From Bacteroidales bacterium (GTDB taxonomy: Bacteria > Bacteroidota > Bacteroidia > Bacteroidales > Tenuifilaceae): DNA of 47,036 nt. Each line of letters begins with the position of its first letter. Position 1 is the first letter of the stretch. The position numbers and the translations under genes were made by a program. The notes below the pieces were generated by a model that saw only the letters and a list, made by a program, of their open reading frames with translations, made no database searches and was not told the DNA's origin. Below are positions 17,901 through 24,594 of this stretch, in pieces. The stretch lies in assembly GCA_016931855.1 (NCBI GenBank), contig JAFGDZ010000075.1, forward strand, positions 1 to 47,036, written 5' to 3'.

Positions 17901-19946
17901 GTCCGACCATACTACCGAGTTGGAATCAACGTTCCATATCCAATGCCCTAGCCGTGCAATGGCTTGCGCATTGTTTAGGTTGGTTTCGCTTTCCCTAATG
18001 GCTTTTTCTGCTTGCTTTTGCTGGGTGATATCCTGTAGCATCCCCACCATAACCTGAGTAGCTCCATCGGAGCTTGAGTTAAGCATTCCCTCGTCAAGGG
18101 CGCTTATGTAATGCCCATCTTTATGGCGGATTCTATACTCAAGGTGGTAGTTGCTGTTTGTTGATATTGCCTCGTTCCATTTTGCAATTACAGAGTCCCT
18201 GTCTGAAGGATGAACTATTGCGTACCATGCCTTTACGTCGCCGTTAAGCTCCTCGTCGGAGTAGCCAAGCACATGCTCCGTACTATTCCCAAGCTTTATG
18301 TAACGGGTTTTAATGTCGAACTCGTAGGCAATTTGTCCCGATGCAGCCGTTGCTCTGTCGTAGCGCTCTTTCCATTGAGTGAGTTCCTTTATGGCCTCTT
18401 TTCGCTCTGTAATATCGTTAAATGTGGCGTAAACCTGATAAGGTTTAGTTTCTCCCATGCGGAATAGCGGTGCCGCATTTACGTTTAGCCACACGTACTT
18501 CTTTTTGCTAGGGTTGTAAATCCCCATGGTGGCATCTTTAACCGTTTTTCCTGAGTTTAGAGCAACCATTGCAGGATGCTCGTCTCCCTTAAATGGTATT
18601 CCATCCTCGTGTATTGCTTCCCAGTCGGAGTCGTACGAGGTTTTGCCTGTTAGCTGATCAAAGCTAAAGCCTAGAAGTTCCTGTGCTGCATAGTTTGCCG
18701 AGGTTATCTCTCCCTTTTCATTCTGAAAAACAACGCCTTGGGGGATGGTTTCAAAGAGTAATCGGAACTTCTCCTCACTTTTTCGCAGCTCAATTTCCGC
18801 ATTAATGCTATCGGTAACATTATTTATAAGTACATGTCGGGCTTTGCGCCCGTTGTACTCAATAAAGTGGAAGGTTATTTCAACGTAAATTACCTCGCCG
18901 TTCTTTTTTAGGTGCCTATGAACGCCTACCCTGTTGTACGGATCCTTTGTGCTTATTAGTATATTATTTAGTGCGTTTGCATCTTCTTTAGGTCTTATAT
19001 CGCGAATGGTAAGGGTTTGAAATTCCCCTCTGGTGTAGCCATACAGGGCAATTGCCGCCTCGTTTACTTCAAGTATTTTTAGCGACGCATCGTCGAAAAC
19101 CCACATAGGCTGTGGGTTTAACATAAAGAGCTGCCTATACTTCTCCTCGCTCTCCCTTACCTTTTTGCTAGCTTCTTTTTGCTCGTGAATATCGTAGGTA
19201 AAAAGAGTAACTTCCTTTACTTCATTGCCAATAATAACCGGGCTAAAAACCACATCGTACCAGTGGTAGTCGCGTGAATCTGTTTCGGCAATAAACTCAA
19301 TTTGCTTTGTCGATTTTGTGCTAATAGTATCTAAAAATGTTTTCCAAACGTTATCTCGGTGTGCAGGGTGGGTTATGTCCAGTAGGTTTATGCTATGGAA
19401 CTGCTCATCGGTTTCGCGCCTGCGCCTCCTGTTAACAAACTTGAAGTTGCCTTCTAAATCGGTAACTACAATGTAGCTGGGGTTGCTACTTAGCACCGAT
19501 TCCAGAAAACTTTCCGCTTTCTGAAACCTATCCTTAGCGAGAATATGTTCCGTTATGTCGGTAAAGGAAACAAATACTTGGTAGGGTTTTGGCTCTGAGC
19601 CGTTGAACTCGGGAAACGCACTTACCTGCAGCCACGTTATTGAGTTCTCCTTTTTTAATCCGATAACCCTATTGGTTACCGTTTGCCCTTTTTCTAGGGC
19701 AATGGCCGATGGCGTTTCATTTGCTAGTAGCGGCGTTTTGTTTGGCTTAATAAAGTGGAGCGGAATAGTTGTTGGGCTTAATATGGTGAGCTGTTGGCCT
19801 AAAACGCTCTCTGCCATTTTGTTGTATAGAATAACTTCGCCCCTGTTATTATAGTAAATAACACCCTGATCTATCGTATTAAAGAGCCTTTTGAATTGAT
19901 CTTCAGTACTACTATTCCCTAATAATTTAGTTTTTTTGCTACACAT
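14895..19946 (-). CDS. Soluble nine-PAS hybrid sensor histidine kinase
   Basis: At 1683 residues this is the largest protein in the window and has no membrane segment, so the sensor is cytoplasmic. I count nine PAS units (starting near FKRLFNTIDQG, AESFLESVLSS, YRQLFMLNPQP, FRLLFETIPQG, WKERYDRATAA, NLNNAQAIARL, FRAIFNSMFSF, ILDRAFAKSTH and KLIESQKMSKM), most followed by PAC-type YQVF...DITE segments. Then come HisKA (NMSHEIRTPMN, about 1200), HATPase (GTGLGLTISRKL, about 1380) and a receiver (ILMDLRMPIMNGYE, Asp about 1492). The last 100 residues are helical, like an HPt domain, but lack a recognisable HPt histidine motif. It is the first gene of a two-gene operon with the REC-kinase. Ligands such as flavin or heme cannot be assigned. 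Confidence 0.92.
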   Translation of the reverse strand: MCSKKTKLLGNSSTEDQFKRLFNTIDQGVIYYNNRGEVILYNKMAESVLGQQLTILSPTTIPLHFIKPNKTPLLANETPSAIALEKGQTVTNRVIGLKKENSITWLQVSAFPEFNGSEPKPYQVFVSFTDITEHILAKDRFQKAESFLESVLSSNPSYIVVTDLEGNFKFVNRRRRRETDEQFHSINLLDITHPAHRDNVWKTFLDTISTKSTKQIEFIAETDSRDYHWYDVVFSPVIIGNEVKEVTLFTYDIHEQKEASKKVRESEEKYRQLFMLNPQPMWVFDDASLKILEVNEAAIALYGYTRGEFQTLTIRDIRPKEDANALNNILISTKDPYNRVGVHRHLKKNGEVIYVEITFHFIEYNGRKARHVLINNVTDSINAEIELRKSEEKFRLLFETIPQGVVFQNEKGEITSANYAAQELLGFSFDQLTGKTSYDSDWEAIHEDGIPFKGDEHPAMVALNSGKTVKDATMGIYNPSKKKYVWLNVNAAPLFRMGETKPYQVYATFNDITERKEAIKELTQWKERYDRATAASGQIAYEFDIKTRYIKLGNSTEHVLGYSDEELNGDVKAWYAIVHPSDRDSVIAKWNEAISTNSNYHLEYRIRHKDGHYISALDEGMLNSSSDGATQVMVGMLQDITQQKQAEKAIRESETNLNNAQAIARLGHWIWNVDSNSVVWSDELYRVFGVNKETFSGSVNDIVNQTVHPDDQQMLTQWNIAALNEQNPAPLEFRLVWPDGSVRDVWGEAGEIIKNDEGKVVRLHGIIQDITDRKKVEVALRESETRFRAIFNSMFSFIGILDSKGNIIEVNQGALTFSGITLNDLQHNPFWDSKVWRRNEQSFNRIKDAVAKACNGEFIRYDAEITSADGIEITIDLTITPIKDSSNNVILLIAEGRDVTQIRKQEEAARILDRAFAKSTHGVVIADARKPDMPLIKVNEAFERTTEYKQEEVIGKNCRLLQKDDCNQTGLETIRNAIKEGKECRVELRNYTKSGKLFWNELYLAPVYNERGLVTHYVGIQNDVTIRKKQEEELRLYQENLEEMVKERTRELYISQQKLIESQKMSKMGNWEYYPQNQSLIWSEETFTIHGRNPNAGNPSFSQYLSYIYKEDRLKLIQKLELLQKELKPFSIDLKIKRTNGTVAHVISSAKPIIEEGKVVLVLGSVLDVTNIKQIQMELEVAKQKAEAANTAKSLFLANMSHEIRTPMNAIIGFSELLLNSVKDNKQRSQVNSIRTSGKNLLKIINDILDLSKIESGKVVIQQEPVDITKLISEVELMFNQRAAEKNIALYIEIEKTIPRALLLDETRVRQILFNIIGNALKFTDKGSVIITLDKTQCTTEQLDLIISIEDTGIGIPKEQQKLIFEAFSQQEGQLEKKYGGTGLGLTISRKLIEAMGGSITLKSDVGKGSTFRITLPSIQIANADDIKHDETAFDITTVQFQPATILIADDNDENRKLLIDLFEKTEIATIEAENGKVALEKAIQYKPNVILMDLRMPIMNGYEATKVIRKTEGISSTPIIAISASSKIVLKEQFSLTLFNEFLLKPIDVAALVKALTKYIDAKTSASATNTIRGVKGFTAGNLSLTALNKLLQTIEGKLLPVYEEALRSQQIDQMELFGKELKRLGQQTAQPYLTKLGDDISAFADSFDIEQLMGTLNLFQELIQHLNALKEEKKNGNEQTL

Positions 19947-20070
19947 TTTATTTAGTCTTTTAAAAAGTGAGGGTTGCTAAATATCGAGAAGATGACTAAA
20001 AAACATATTTACAAGATATTGATAAGAGAAATATAAATCAACTTTTACCAAGAGGCAATTGGCTTATTTG

Positions 20071-20078
20071 TAGTTTTG
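20071..20078 (+). promoter_or_regulatory. Candidate -7 element (TAGTTTTG) for truA
   Basis: TAGTTTTG matches TAnnTTTG and lies 31 bases before the truA start. The region at -33 (CTTTTACC) is only a weak match. Confidence 0.4.
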
Positions 20079-20108
20079 CGTTAATTAGCTAGTAAAAAAT
20101 TACACGCA

Positions 20109-20870
20109 TTGCGATACTTTATACACCTAGCCTACAATGGGCTAAATTACCGTGGCTGGCAGCGACAGGCTGGAGTAACAACCATACAGGAGGTGCTTGA
20201 GGAGAGCCTTAAAACGATTTTTAAGCGTAGGATATGCCTTATTGGTTGCGGCCGTACCGATGCTATGGTACACGCCAACCAGTACATTGCTCATATTGAT
20301 ATTGCTGAGCCCTTCGATTTTGACCTGAAGTACCGATGGAACAGGGCTTTGCCCCCAGATATATCCATTTTTGATGTTATACCCGTTGAGGGAAGAGCCC
20401 ACGCACAGCGCGATGCCCTTTGGCGAACCTACGATTACCATATACATACCTACAAGAATCCCTTTTTGGCTGGGTACAGCTCCTATTACCCCATTGCAAA
20501 CCTTAATTTGGATGCTATGAAGCAGGCTGCCACTCTGCTAACACAGTACACCGATTATAGCGCATTTTGCAAGAGCCCGCAAAAGAACGATAGTAATATC
20601 TGCAATGTGGTATCAGCATTCATTGTTGCCGATAAGGATAAGGAGCGGATTCGATTTCAGATTACGGCCAATAGGTTCCTTAAGGCAATGGTTCGCATTA
20701 CGGTGCGCCGTTTGCTCGATGTGGGCGAAGGCCGTATCTCTGTAAGCGATTTTGAAAGTTACCTAGCCGGAACACAAAAGGCTCCCGAGGTTTTTCCTGC
20801 TTACCCACAGGGGCTTTACTTATCAAAGGTTGTTTACCCTTTTCTTGAATTACCAACACGGGAACGATAA
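20109..20870 (+). CDS. truA: tRNA pseudouridine(38-40) synthase TruA
   Basis: This 253-residue protein begins MRYFIHLAYNGLNYRGWQRQ, the usual TruA opening, so the TTG at 20109 is the genuine start although no ATG is present. The catalytic aspartate is in GCGRTDAMVHANQ (near residue 52), with the later YDYHIHTYKNPF and DYSAFCKSP segments and the FRFQ-like region IRFQITANRFLKAMVR. TruA isomerises uridines 38-40 in the anticodon arm of many tRNAs. The gene stands alone between a divergent kinase gene and a strong terminator. The GRTDAMVHA motif has Met where Gly is usual (GRTDxGVHA), a minor deviation. Confidence 0.94.
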   Translation: MRYFIHLAYNGLNYRGWQRQAGVTTIQEVLEESLKTIFKRRICLIGCGRTDAMVHANQYIAHIDIAEPFDFDLKYRWNRALPPDISIFDVIPVEGRAHAQRDALWRTYDYHIHTYKNPFLAGYSSYYPIANLNLDAMKQAATLLTQYTDYSAFCKSPQKNDSNICNVVSAFIVADKDKERIRFQITANRFLKAMVRITVRRLLDVGEGRISVSDFESYLAGTQKAPEVFPAYPQGLYLSKVVYPFLELPTRER

Positions 20871-20881
20871 TATTCTATAAA

Positions 20882-20923
20882 AAGCAAGGGATTGCCTATC
20901 TTGTGGTAATCCCTTGTTTCCTT
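20882..20923 (+). terminator. Intrinsic terminator after truA
   Basis: AAGCAAGGGATTGCC (20882-20896) pairs with GGTAATCCCTTGTTT (20905-20919) around an 8-base loop, followed by CCTTTC. It begins 11 bases after the truA stop. Confidence 0.75.
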
Positions 20924-20947
20924 TCACTCCCTCATATTAGTGACAAG

Positions 20948-21236
20948 TTACAGATAGAACACAGATTAGACGGATGGCACGGATTACATATAGAACACAG
21001 ATTAAACAGATGTTACGGATTTACACTAATTTTTATTTGTGAAACTAGGGATTTCAGTTACTACTTCCTCTCCTTCCTCATCCTCATCTTCCTTAATTAG
21101 TTACAAGTTACATATAGAACACAGATTAAACAGATGTTACGGATTTGCACTAATTTTTATTTGTGAAACTAGGGATTTCAGTTACTTCTTCATCTCCTTC
21201 CTCTTCCTCATCTTCCCTAATGAGTTACGAGTTACG
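20948..21236. repeat. Tandem 124-bp repeat (two full units plus truncated leading copy)
   Basis: Units at 20984-21107 and 21108-21231 are nearly identical and begin TTACATATAGAACACAGATT. A shortened, diverged copy precedes them at 20948-20983, and the first bases of a third (TTACGG) follow. Each unit ends in a pyrimidine-rich tract (TCCTCATCTTCC type). Both units are open in one frame, which reads as low-complexity sequence and is not a convincing gene. Confidence 0.85.
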
Positions 21237-21300
21237 GCATTCCGACAACTTCCGTTATCTCCTTCAAATTCATCCTATTCATCTAATTCCTCTGCTGTTT

Positions 21301-21369
21301 CACCCCTTCGGGGTTTAAAGAAAAGAGGGAGCCCTTTCTTTCTATAAATATGCCACCCCGCTGGGGTTG
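21301..21369. repeat. REP-like cluster of three palindromes
   Basis: Three short palindromes follow each other: ACCCCTTCGGGGT at 21302-21314, AAAGAAA...TTTCTTT with a GGG/CCC core at about 21317-21341, and ACCCCGCTGGGGT at 21355-21367. Similar CCCC/GGGG palindromes occur in intergenic regions of Bacteroidota; here they lie in the same spacer as the tandem repeat. Confidence 0.5.
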
Positions 21370-21384
21370 AAGAGTACTTAAATA

Positions 21385-21522
21385 ATTCCGATAACTTCCG
21401 CTGTCTTCCGACTACTTCTGTTGTTTTCCATCAACTTCCGCTGTCTTCCGACTACTTCCTCTTCCTCTTCCTCTTTCTCCTTCCTCTCCCTCATCTTCCT
21501 CATCTTCCTCATCTCCCTCCTA
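21385..21522. repeat. Degenerate CTTCC-rich simple repeat
   Basis: The phrase AACTTCCGCTGTCTTCCGAC occurs twice (about 21391 and 21433), followed by a long TTCCTC/ATCTTCCTC microsatellite running up to the stop codon of the leftward nitroreductase gene. No gene is seen in this spacer. Confidence 0.65.
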
Positions 21523-22155
21523 GTAAGATACCGGATGATTGATTATGGGGTGCTGCGTTTCCGATAGCTTAAGCACCTCGCGTAGCTTTTCTAGGTTCAT
21601 CGATACACGTGGACGGGTTTTTAGGCTAAGGGCAGCGCAAGCAATGGACGCGTTTTGCGACACAATACCCGCATCAATGGCTCCCATTTTTAGCTTAGAG
21701 GTATCGTCGCCACGAGTAAAGCGGGCGATATCCGATATCATAACCAGCATAACGGGTGCGTTGGCAAAGTTTGCTTGCCTGTCGGATACCAATGCGCGGT
21801 GGTCGCCTTCCGTAACCAGAGTAAGCTGATGATTCTTAGTGTCGTAAAGGTATGCACCTGCCTTAAGGATTACGTACACATCAACATCTTGGCAGTTCAT
21901 GGCCGATGGCGCAGTGCGCTTGCCCGTTTCGGGGCGGTTAATGCCATTGGTTGCCCATAGCAAATCCGATAGATCCTGTAGCTCCAGCTCCTTGTCGGAG
22001 AAAGCCGTTGCCGATGCTCTTTGTTGTATTGCCTGCATGGCGCTTAAACCCCTATCGGTATTTGGAGTGTTAAGTTTAACTTTTGCTGGTACTTGGGCTA
22101 TTACAGTGGGCACAAACAGCGCCACAATGGCTAGTAGTAAAAGATGTTTTTTCAT
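21520..22155 (-). CDS. Exported SagB/ThcOx-like nitroreductase family protein
   Basis: This 211-residue protein has a signal peptide (MKKHLLLLAIVALFVPTVIAQ) and a nitroreductase-fold domain in the SagB-type dehydrogenase style: LSDLLWATNGINRPETGKRTAPS, where the Arg/Ser pair contacts FMN phosphate, then VDVYVILKAGAYLYD and a C-terminal GAIDAGIVSQNASIACAAL helix. The family binds FMN and oxidises or reduces small molecules. Export of a flavoprotein in this fold is common in Bacteroidota but its substrate is unknown. There is no thiazole-peptide precursor or cyclodehydratase nearby, so I do not infer a RiPP pathway. Confidence 0.85.
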   Translation of the reverse strand: MKKHLLLLAIVALFVPTVIAQVPAKVKLNTPNTDRGLSAMQAIQQRASATAFSDKELELQDLSDLLWATNGINRPETGKRTAPSAMNCQDVDVYVILKAGAYLYDTKNHQLTLVTEGDHRALVSDRQANFANAPVMLVMISDIARFTRGDDTSKLKMGAIDAGIVSQNASIACAALSLKTRPRVSMNLEKLREVLKLSETQHPIINHPVSY

Positions 22156-22290
22156 TGGTGTTGATTGGTTAAGGTTCTGGCTGCAAAGTAGTAATAAGCG
22201 TACAAAGATTCAACAGGTGAGCCGCAAATGGGCTTACTAATCCAGCTTGCCATTGTGCTAAACAAAACTTTTTTTACATTTACTTTACAC

Positions 22291-22322
22291 AGGGGTAGAA
22301 TTTTCTACTCCTAATTTTTTTA
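22291..22322 (+). terminator. Terminator-like hairpin in the leader of the DUF4328 gene
   Basis: AGGGGTAGAA at 22291-22300 pairs with TTCTACTCCT at 22303-22312 (one G-T pair; inner pairs open to form the loop) and runs directly into AATTTTTTTAT. It lies 24-55 bases before the ATG at 22346 with no plus-strand gene upstream, so it may act as an attenuator. Confidence 0.45.
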
Positions 22323-22345
22323 TAAACCCCATTAACCCCTTTTTT

Positions 22346-23152
22346 ATGAGCCAAATAGATACCTGTATGCGGTGTGCCAACCGAAAGCACGATATGCAGC
22401 AGGGTGTAATTTGTGGACTTACAGGAGCAAAGCCCACGTTCTTGCTACAGTGCAGCGAGTATAGCTACGACCCAACTACCGAGAAGGTTACCTTTGATGG
22501 AGGAGTTAGACCCAATGACCAGCGCGCAAAGTTGGCCATGCTAATGGTTGGTATTGTAATGCTGCTGGACATAGTATCGTTCTACTCCGATTACCTACAG
22601 TACTCCCTATTAACCGCTTTTCAGGCAGGCGAGTCGGTAACCGACGAGATGCTTACAAGCAACGATTCCCGCCAGCAGGTGGTTGGCATAGTATCGCTAA
22701 TTATTTATGTTATTTCCGGCATTACGTTTATACAGTGGTTTAGGCGAGGGTATTACAACTTACACCAGCGGATAAAAACGTGTAACCACACCGAGGGTTG
22801 GGCTGCAGGAGCCTGGTTTGTTCCCATTGTGTGCTTGTATCGCCCATACCAAATAATGCGCGAGATGTGGGTGGAGACAGCCTTAGTGCTAAAACGAAAA
22901 AATGAGGATTACATGCCATCGGAAAACCTAACGCTAATAGGCATTTGGTGGACTATCTGGATTATCTCCTCGTTTTTGGGTAACATCATATTCCGAACCT
23001 CGTTCCGAACCGAAACCGTTGACGGGCTTATGAACTCAACCGTAGCAAGTTTGGTGCTTTCCGTATTGGGAATTCCCTTAGCGCTGGTAACCATTGCCAT
23101 AATTAGGAAGTACGACCAAATGGAGCAAATGCTTGACAGTAAGCAGGCGTAG
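22346..23152 (+). CDS. DUF4328 membrane protein with N-terminal four-Cys module
   Basis: This 268-residue protein has an N-terminal cysteine module (about residues 1-48: CMRCANRKHDMQQGVICGLT then a distal Cys in LQCSEYSYD), probably metal-binding. It is followed by a DUF4328-like membrane domain with segments near MLMVGIVMLLDIVSFY, VVGIVSLIIYVISGITFI, GIWWTIWIISSFLGNIIF and ASLVLSVLGIPLALVTIAI. The motif WFVPIVCLYRPYQIMREMW is the DUF4328 signature. Function is unknown. The same Cys module heads an unrelated membrane protein at 30695. A terminator-like hairpin precedes the gene and a good terminator follows it. Confidence 0.8.
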   Translation: MSQIDTCMRCANRKHDMQQGVICGLTGAKPTFLLQCSEYSYDPTTEKVTFDGGVRPNDQRAKLAMLMVGIVMLLDIVSFYSDYLQYSLLTAFQAGESVTDEMLTSNDSRQQVVGIVSLIIYVISGITFIQWFRRGYYNLHQRIKTCNHTEGWAAGAWFVPIVCLYRPYQIMREMWVETALVLKRKNEDYMPSENLTLIGIWWTIWIISSFLGNIIFRTSFRTETVDGLMNSTVASLVLSVLGIPLALVTIAIIRKYDQMEQMLDSKQA

Positions 23153-23168
23153 GGCATCATCAATATAA

Positions 23169-23205
23169 AAAACTCCGATTGGGCTACTCAATCGGAGGTT
23201 TTTGT
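23169..23205 (+). terminator. Intrinsic terminator after DUF4328 gene
   Basis: AAAACTCCGATTG (23169-23181) pairs with CAATCGGAGGTTTT (23189-23202) around GGCTACT and continues into a T-run, 17 bases after the stop codon. Confidence 0.85.
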
Positions 23206-23430
23206 TGCTATACAATTCTCCGTCGGCTCCACATAAAGTACTTTGAAAAAACTCTGAAATAGTAGTGTAAGTACCATAATGCCTGTTGCAAAACACCCTT
23301 TGTAGCAGGCTTTTTTGCGCTGAATGGGCTGTTAGCGTGTGTAGCTGCAAGCGGGAAAAACACCGCGCCCTCAGCTAGCAGCTTCAATTTTATTGCTAGT
23401 TTTATACCCCAAACCTCATTTACTAAGCTT

Positions 23431-24342
23431 ATGGCAAAAGTTACTATCGATAGAATAGACGATAAGTCCGATTTACCCGTGTGGGCACGTATTGTGCTAG
23501 TTATTATAGCCTTTCTGTTTATTGGCGGTATATTCCAGTTCTTTGGCGCCCTAATCTCCGGCGTATCGCTAAAGGAGATGTCGGCCGTTAAGGACATTAG
23601 CCTCGATCGCCATTTAGTTATGCAGCTCTCCGGATTCCTAGGGACAATGCTTGTAGTTTACCTCTTCTGGTGCCTTATCGATAAGCAGCCCATAAAGCGC
23701 TTGGGCTTTGCAACGCAAGGAATTGTTGCCGATATAGTGCTTGGTCTTGTGGTAGCCCTTGTTATTATTGGTGGTGGTACGCTTATACTTATGGCAATGG
23801 GCGCCCTAACCATCACCGATATCAACGTTCACGTTCCCTCGCTGCTATACACCTTTGCGCTGTTTATTATAGTATCGCTAAACGAGGAGATACTTATGCG
23901 CGGCTACATTCTAAACACCCTAATGATGCGCTACAACCGTTTTGTTGGGCTGTTTGTAAGCTCTCTGCTCTTTGCCCTTATGCATGGCATGAACGCCAAT
24001 ATAACCTGGCTATCCATGCTAAACCTGTTCCTAGCAGGCGTAATACTTGGCTCTGTGTACATATACACCCGCAACCTATGGTTCCCCATTAGCCTACACC
24101 TGTTTTGGAACTACCTACAGGGGCCAGTGCTTGGCTACGCCGTAAGCGGGATGCCCATAAAATCTCTGGTATCGCACAAAACTATGGGGAACGATACCCT
24201 AACCGGTGGTCTGTTTGGCTTTGAGGGCTCCATTGTATGCTCCATACTGGTTACCCTTTTTGCCTTAGCCCTAATGCTCTACCACCGCAAAAAGGAGCAG
24301 GTACTACTGGCGCAGCGTGCGGCACAGCCCGAGGCCATTTAG
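23431..24342 (+). CDS. CPBP family intramembrane glutamic endopeptidase
   Basis: This 303-residue polytopic protein has the CPBP (Abi/CAAX-protease-like) motifs: EEILMRG (EExxxR) near residue 155, FALMHGMN (FxxxH) about 35 residues later, and the third motif HLFWNY. Eight or so membrane segments are visible, starting with ARIVLVIIAFLFIGGIFQFF. Members are membrane-embedded Glu proteases or protease-like proteins, variously linked to bacteriocin self-immunity or prenyl-protein processing. No bacteriocin gene is adjacent, so the role is open. It closes the ordinary chromosomal stretch before the AT-rich accessory block. Confidence 0.9.
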   Translation: MAKVTIDRIDDKSDLPVWARIVLVIIAFLFIGGIFQFFGALISGVSLKEMSAVKDISLDRHLVMQLSGFLGTMLVVYLFWCLIDKQPIKRLGFATQGIVADIVLGLVVALVIIGGGTLILMAMGALTITDINVHVPSLLYTFALFIIVSLNEEILMRGYILNTLMMRYNRFVGLFVSSLLFALMHGMNANITWLSMLNLFLAGVILGSVYIYTRNLWFPISLHLFWNYLQGPVLGYAVSGMPIKSLVSHKTMGNDTLTGGLFGFEGSIVCSILVTLFALALMLYHRKKEQVLLAQRAAQPEAI

Positions 24343-24372
24343 GTTGATATTTACAAAACGATACCTCTTTGT

Positions 24373-24406
24373 AAAAGGAACCGCATTTGCAGTTCCTTTT
24401 TTATTG
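24373..24406 (+). terminator. Intrinsic terminator after CPBP gene
   Basis: AAAAGGAAC (24373-24381) pairs with GTTCCTTTT (24392-24400), with additional GC pairs in the loop and six trailing T residues. Confidence 0.8.
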
Positions 24407-24440
24407 TAAAAACTTGTAGGGCAGGGTAGAACGGTAGGTT

Positions 24441-24536
24441 ATTTTTATTAGGTTTGATATGTACAACGGTTTGTCGTACCTATACCTTTTATTTTGGGTG
24501 GATATGTATGACGGGGGGCGGGGTACTTATAAGTAA
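24441..24536 (+). repeat. Leader segment similar to that at 46142-46234
   Basis: ATTTTTATTAGGTTTG at its start and an exact TTTTGGGTGGAT later, followed by a G-rich run and AAGTAAG, align with the segment upstream of the porin-like gene at 46272; I estimate about two-thirds identity by eye. It lies directly in front of the KAP NTPase gene. Confidence 0.55.
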
Positions 24537-24594
24537 GTTGGCGGTAATTTTTGGGGACAGTGCTATCGTCAAACGAAAGGACATAAAAAAGGAC

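Noticed and set aside
20903..21347. Two open frames (65 and 102 codons) across the tandem repeats
   Set aside because: They are produced by the repeat units themselves, read as low-complexity sequence, and have no recognisable protein features.
21520..22155. RiPP (SagB-type) modification pathway
   Set aside because: The flavoprotein stands alone with no precursor peptide or cyclodehydratase gene nearby.
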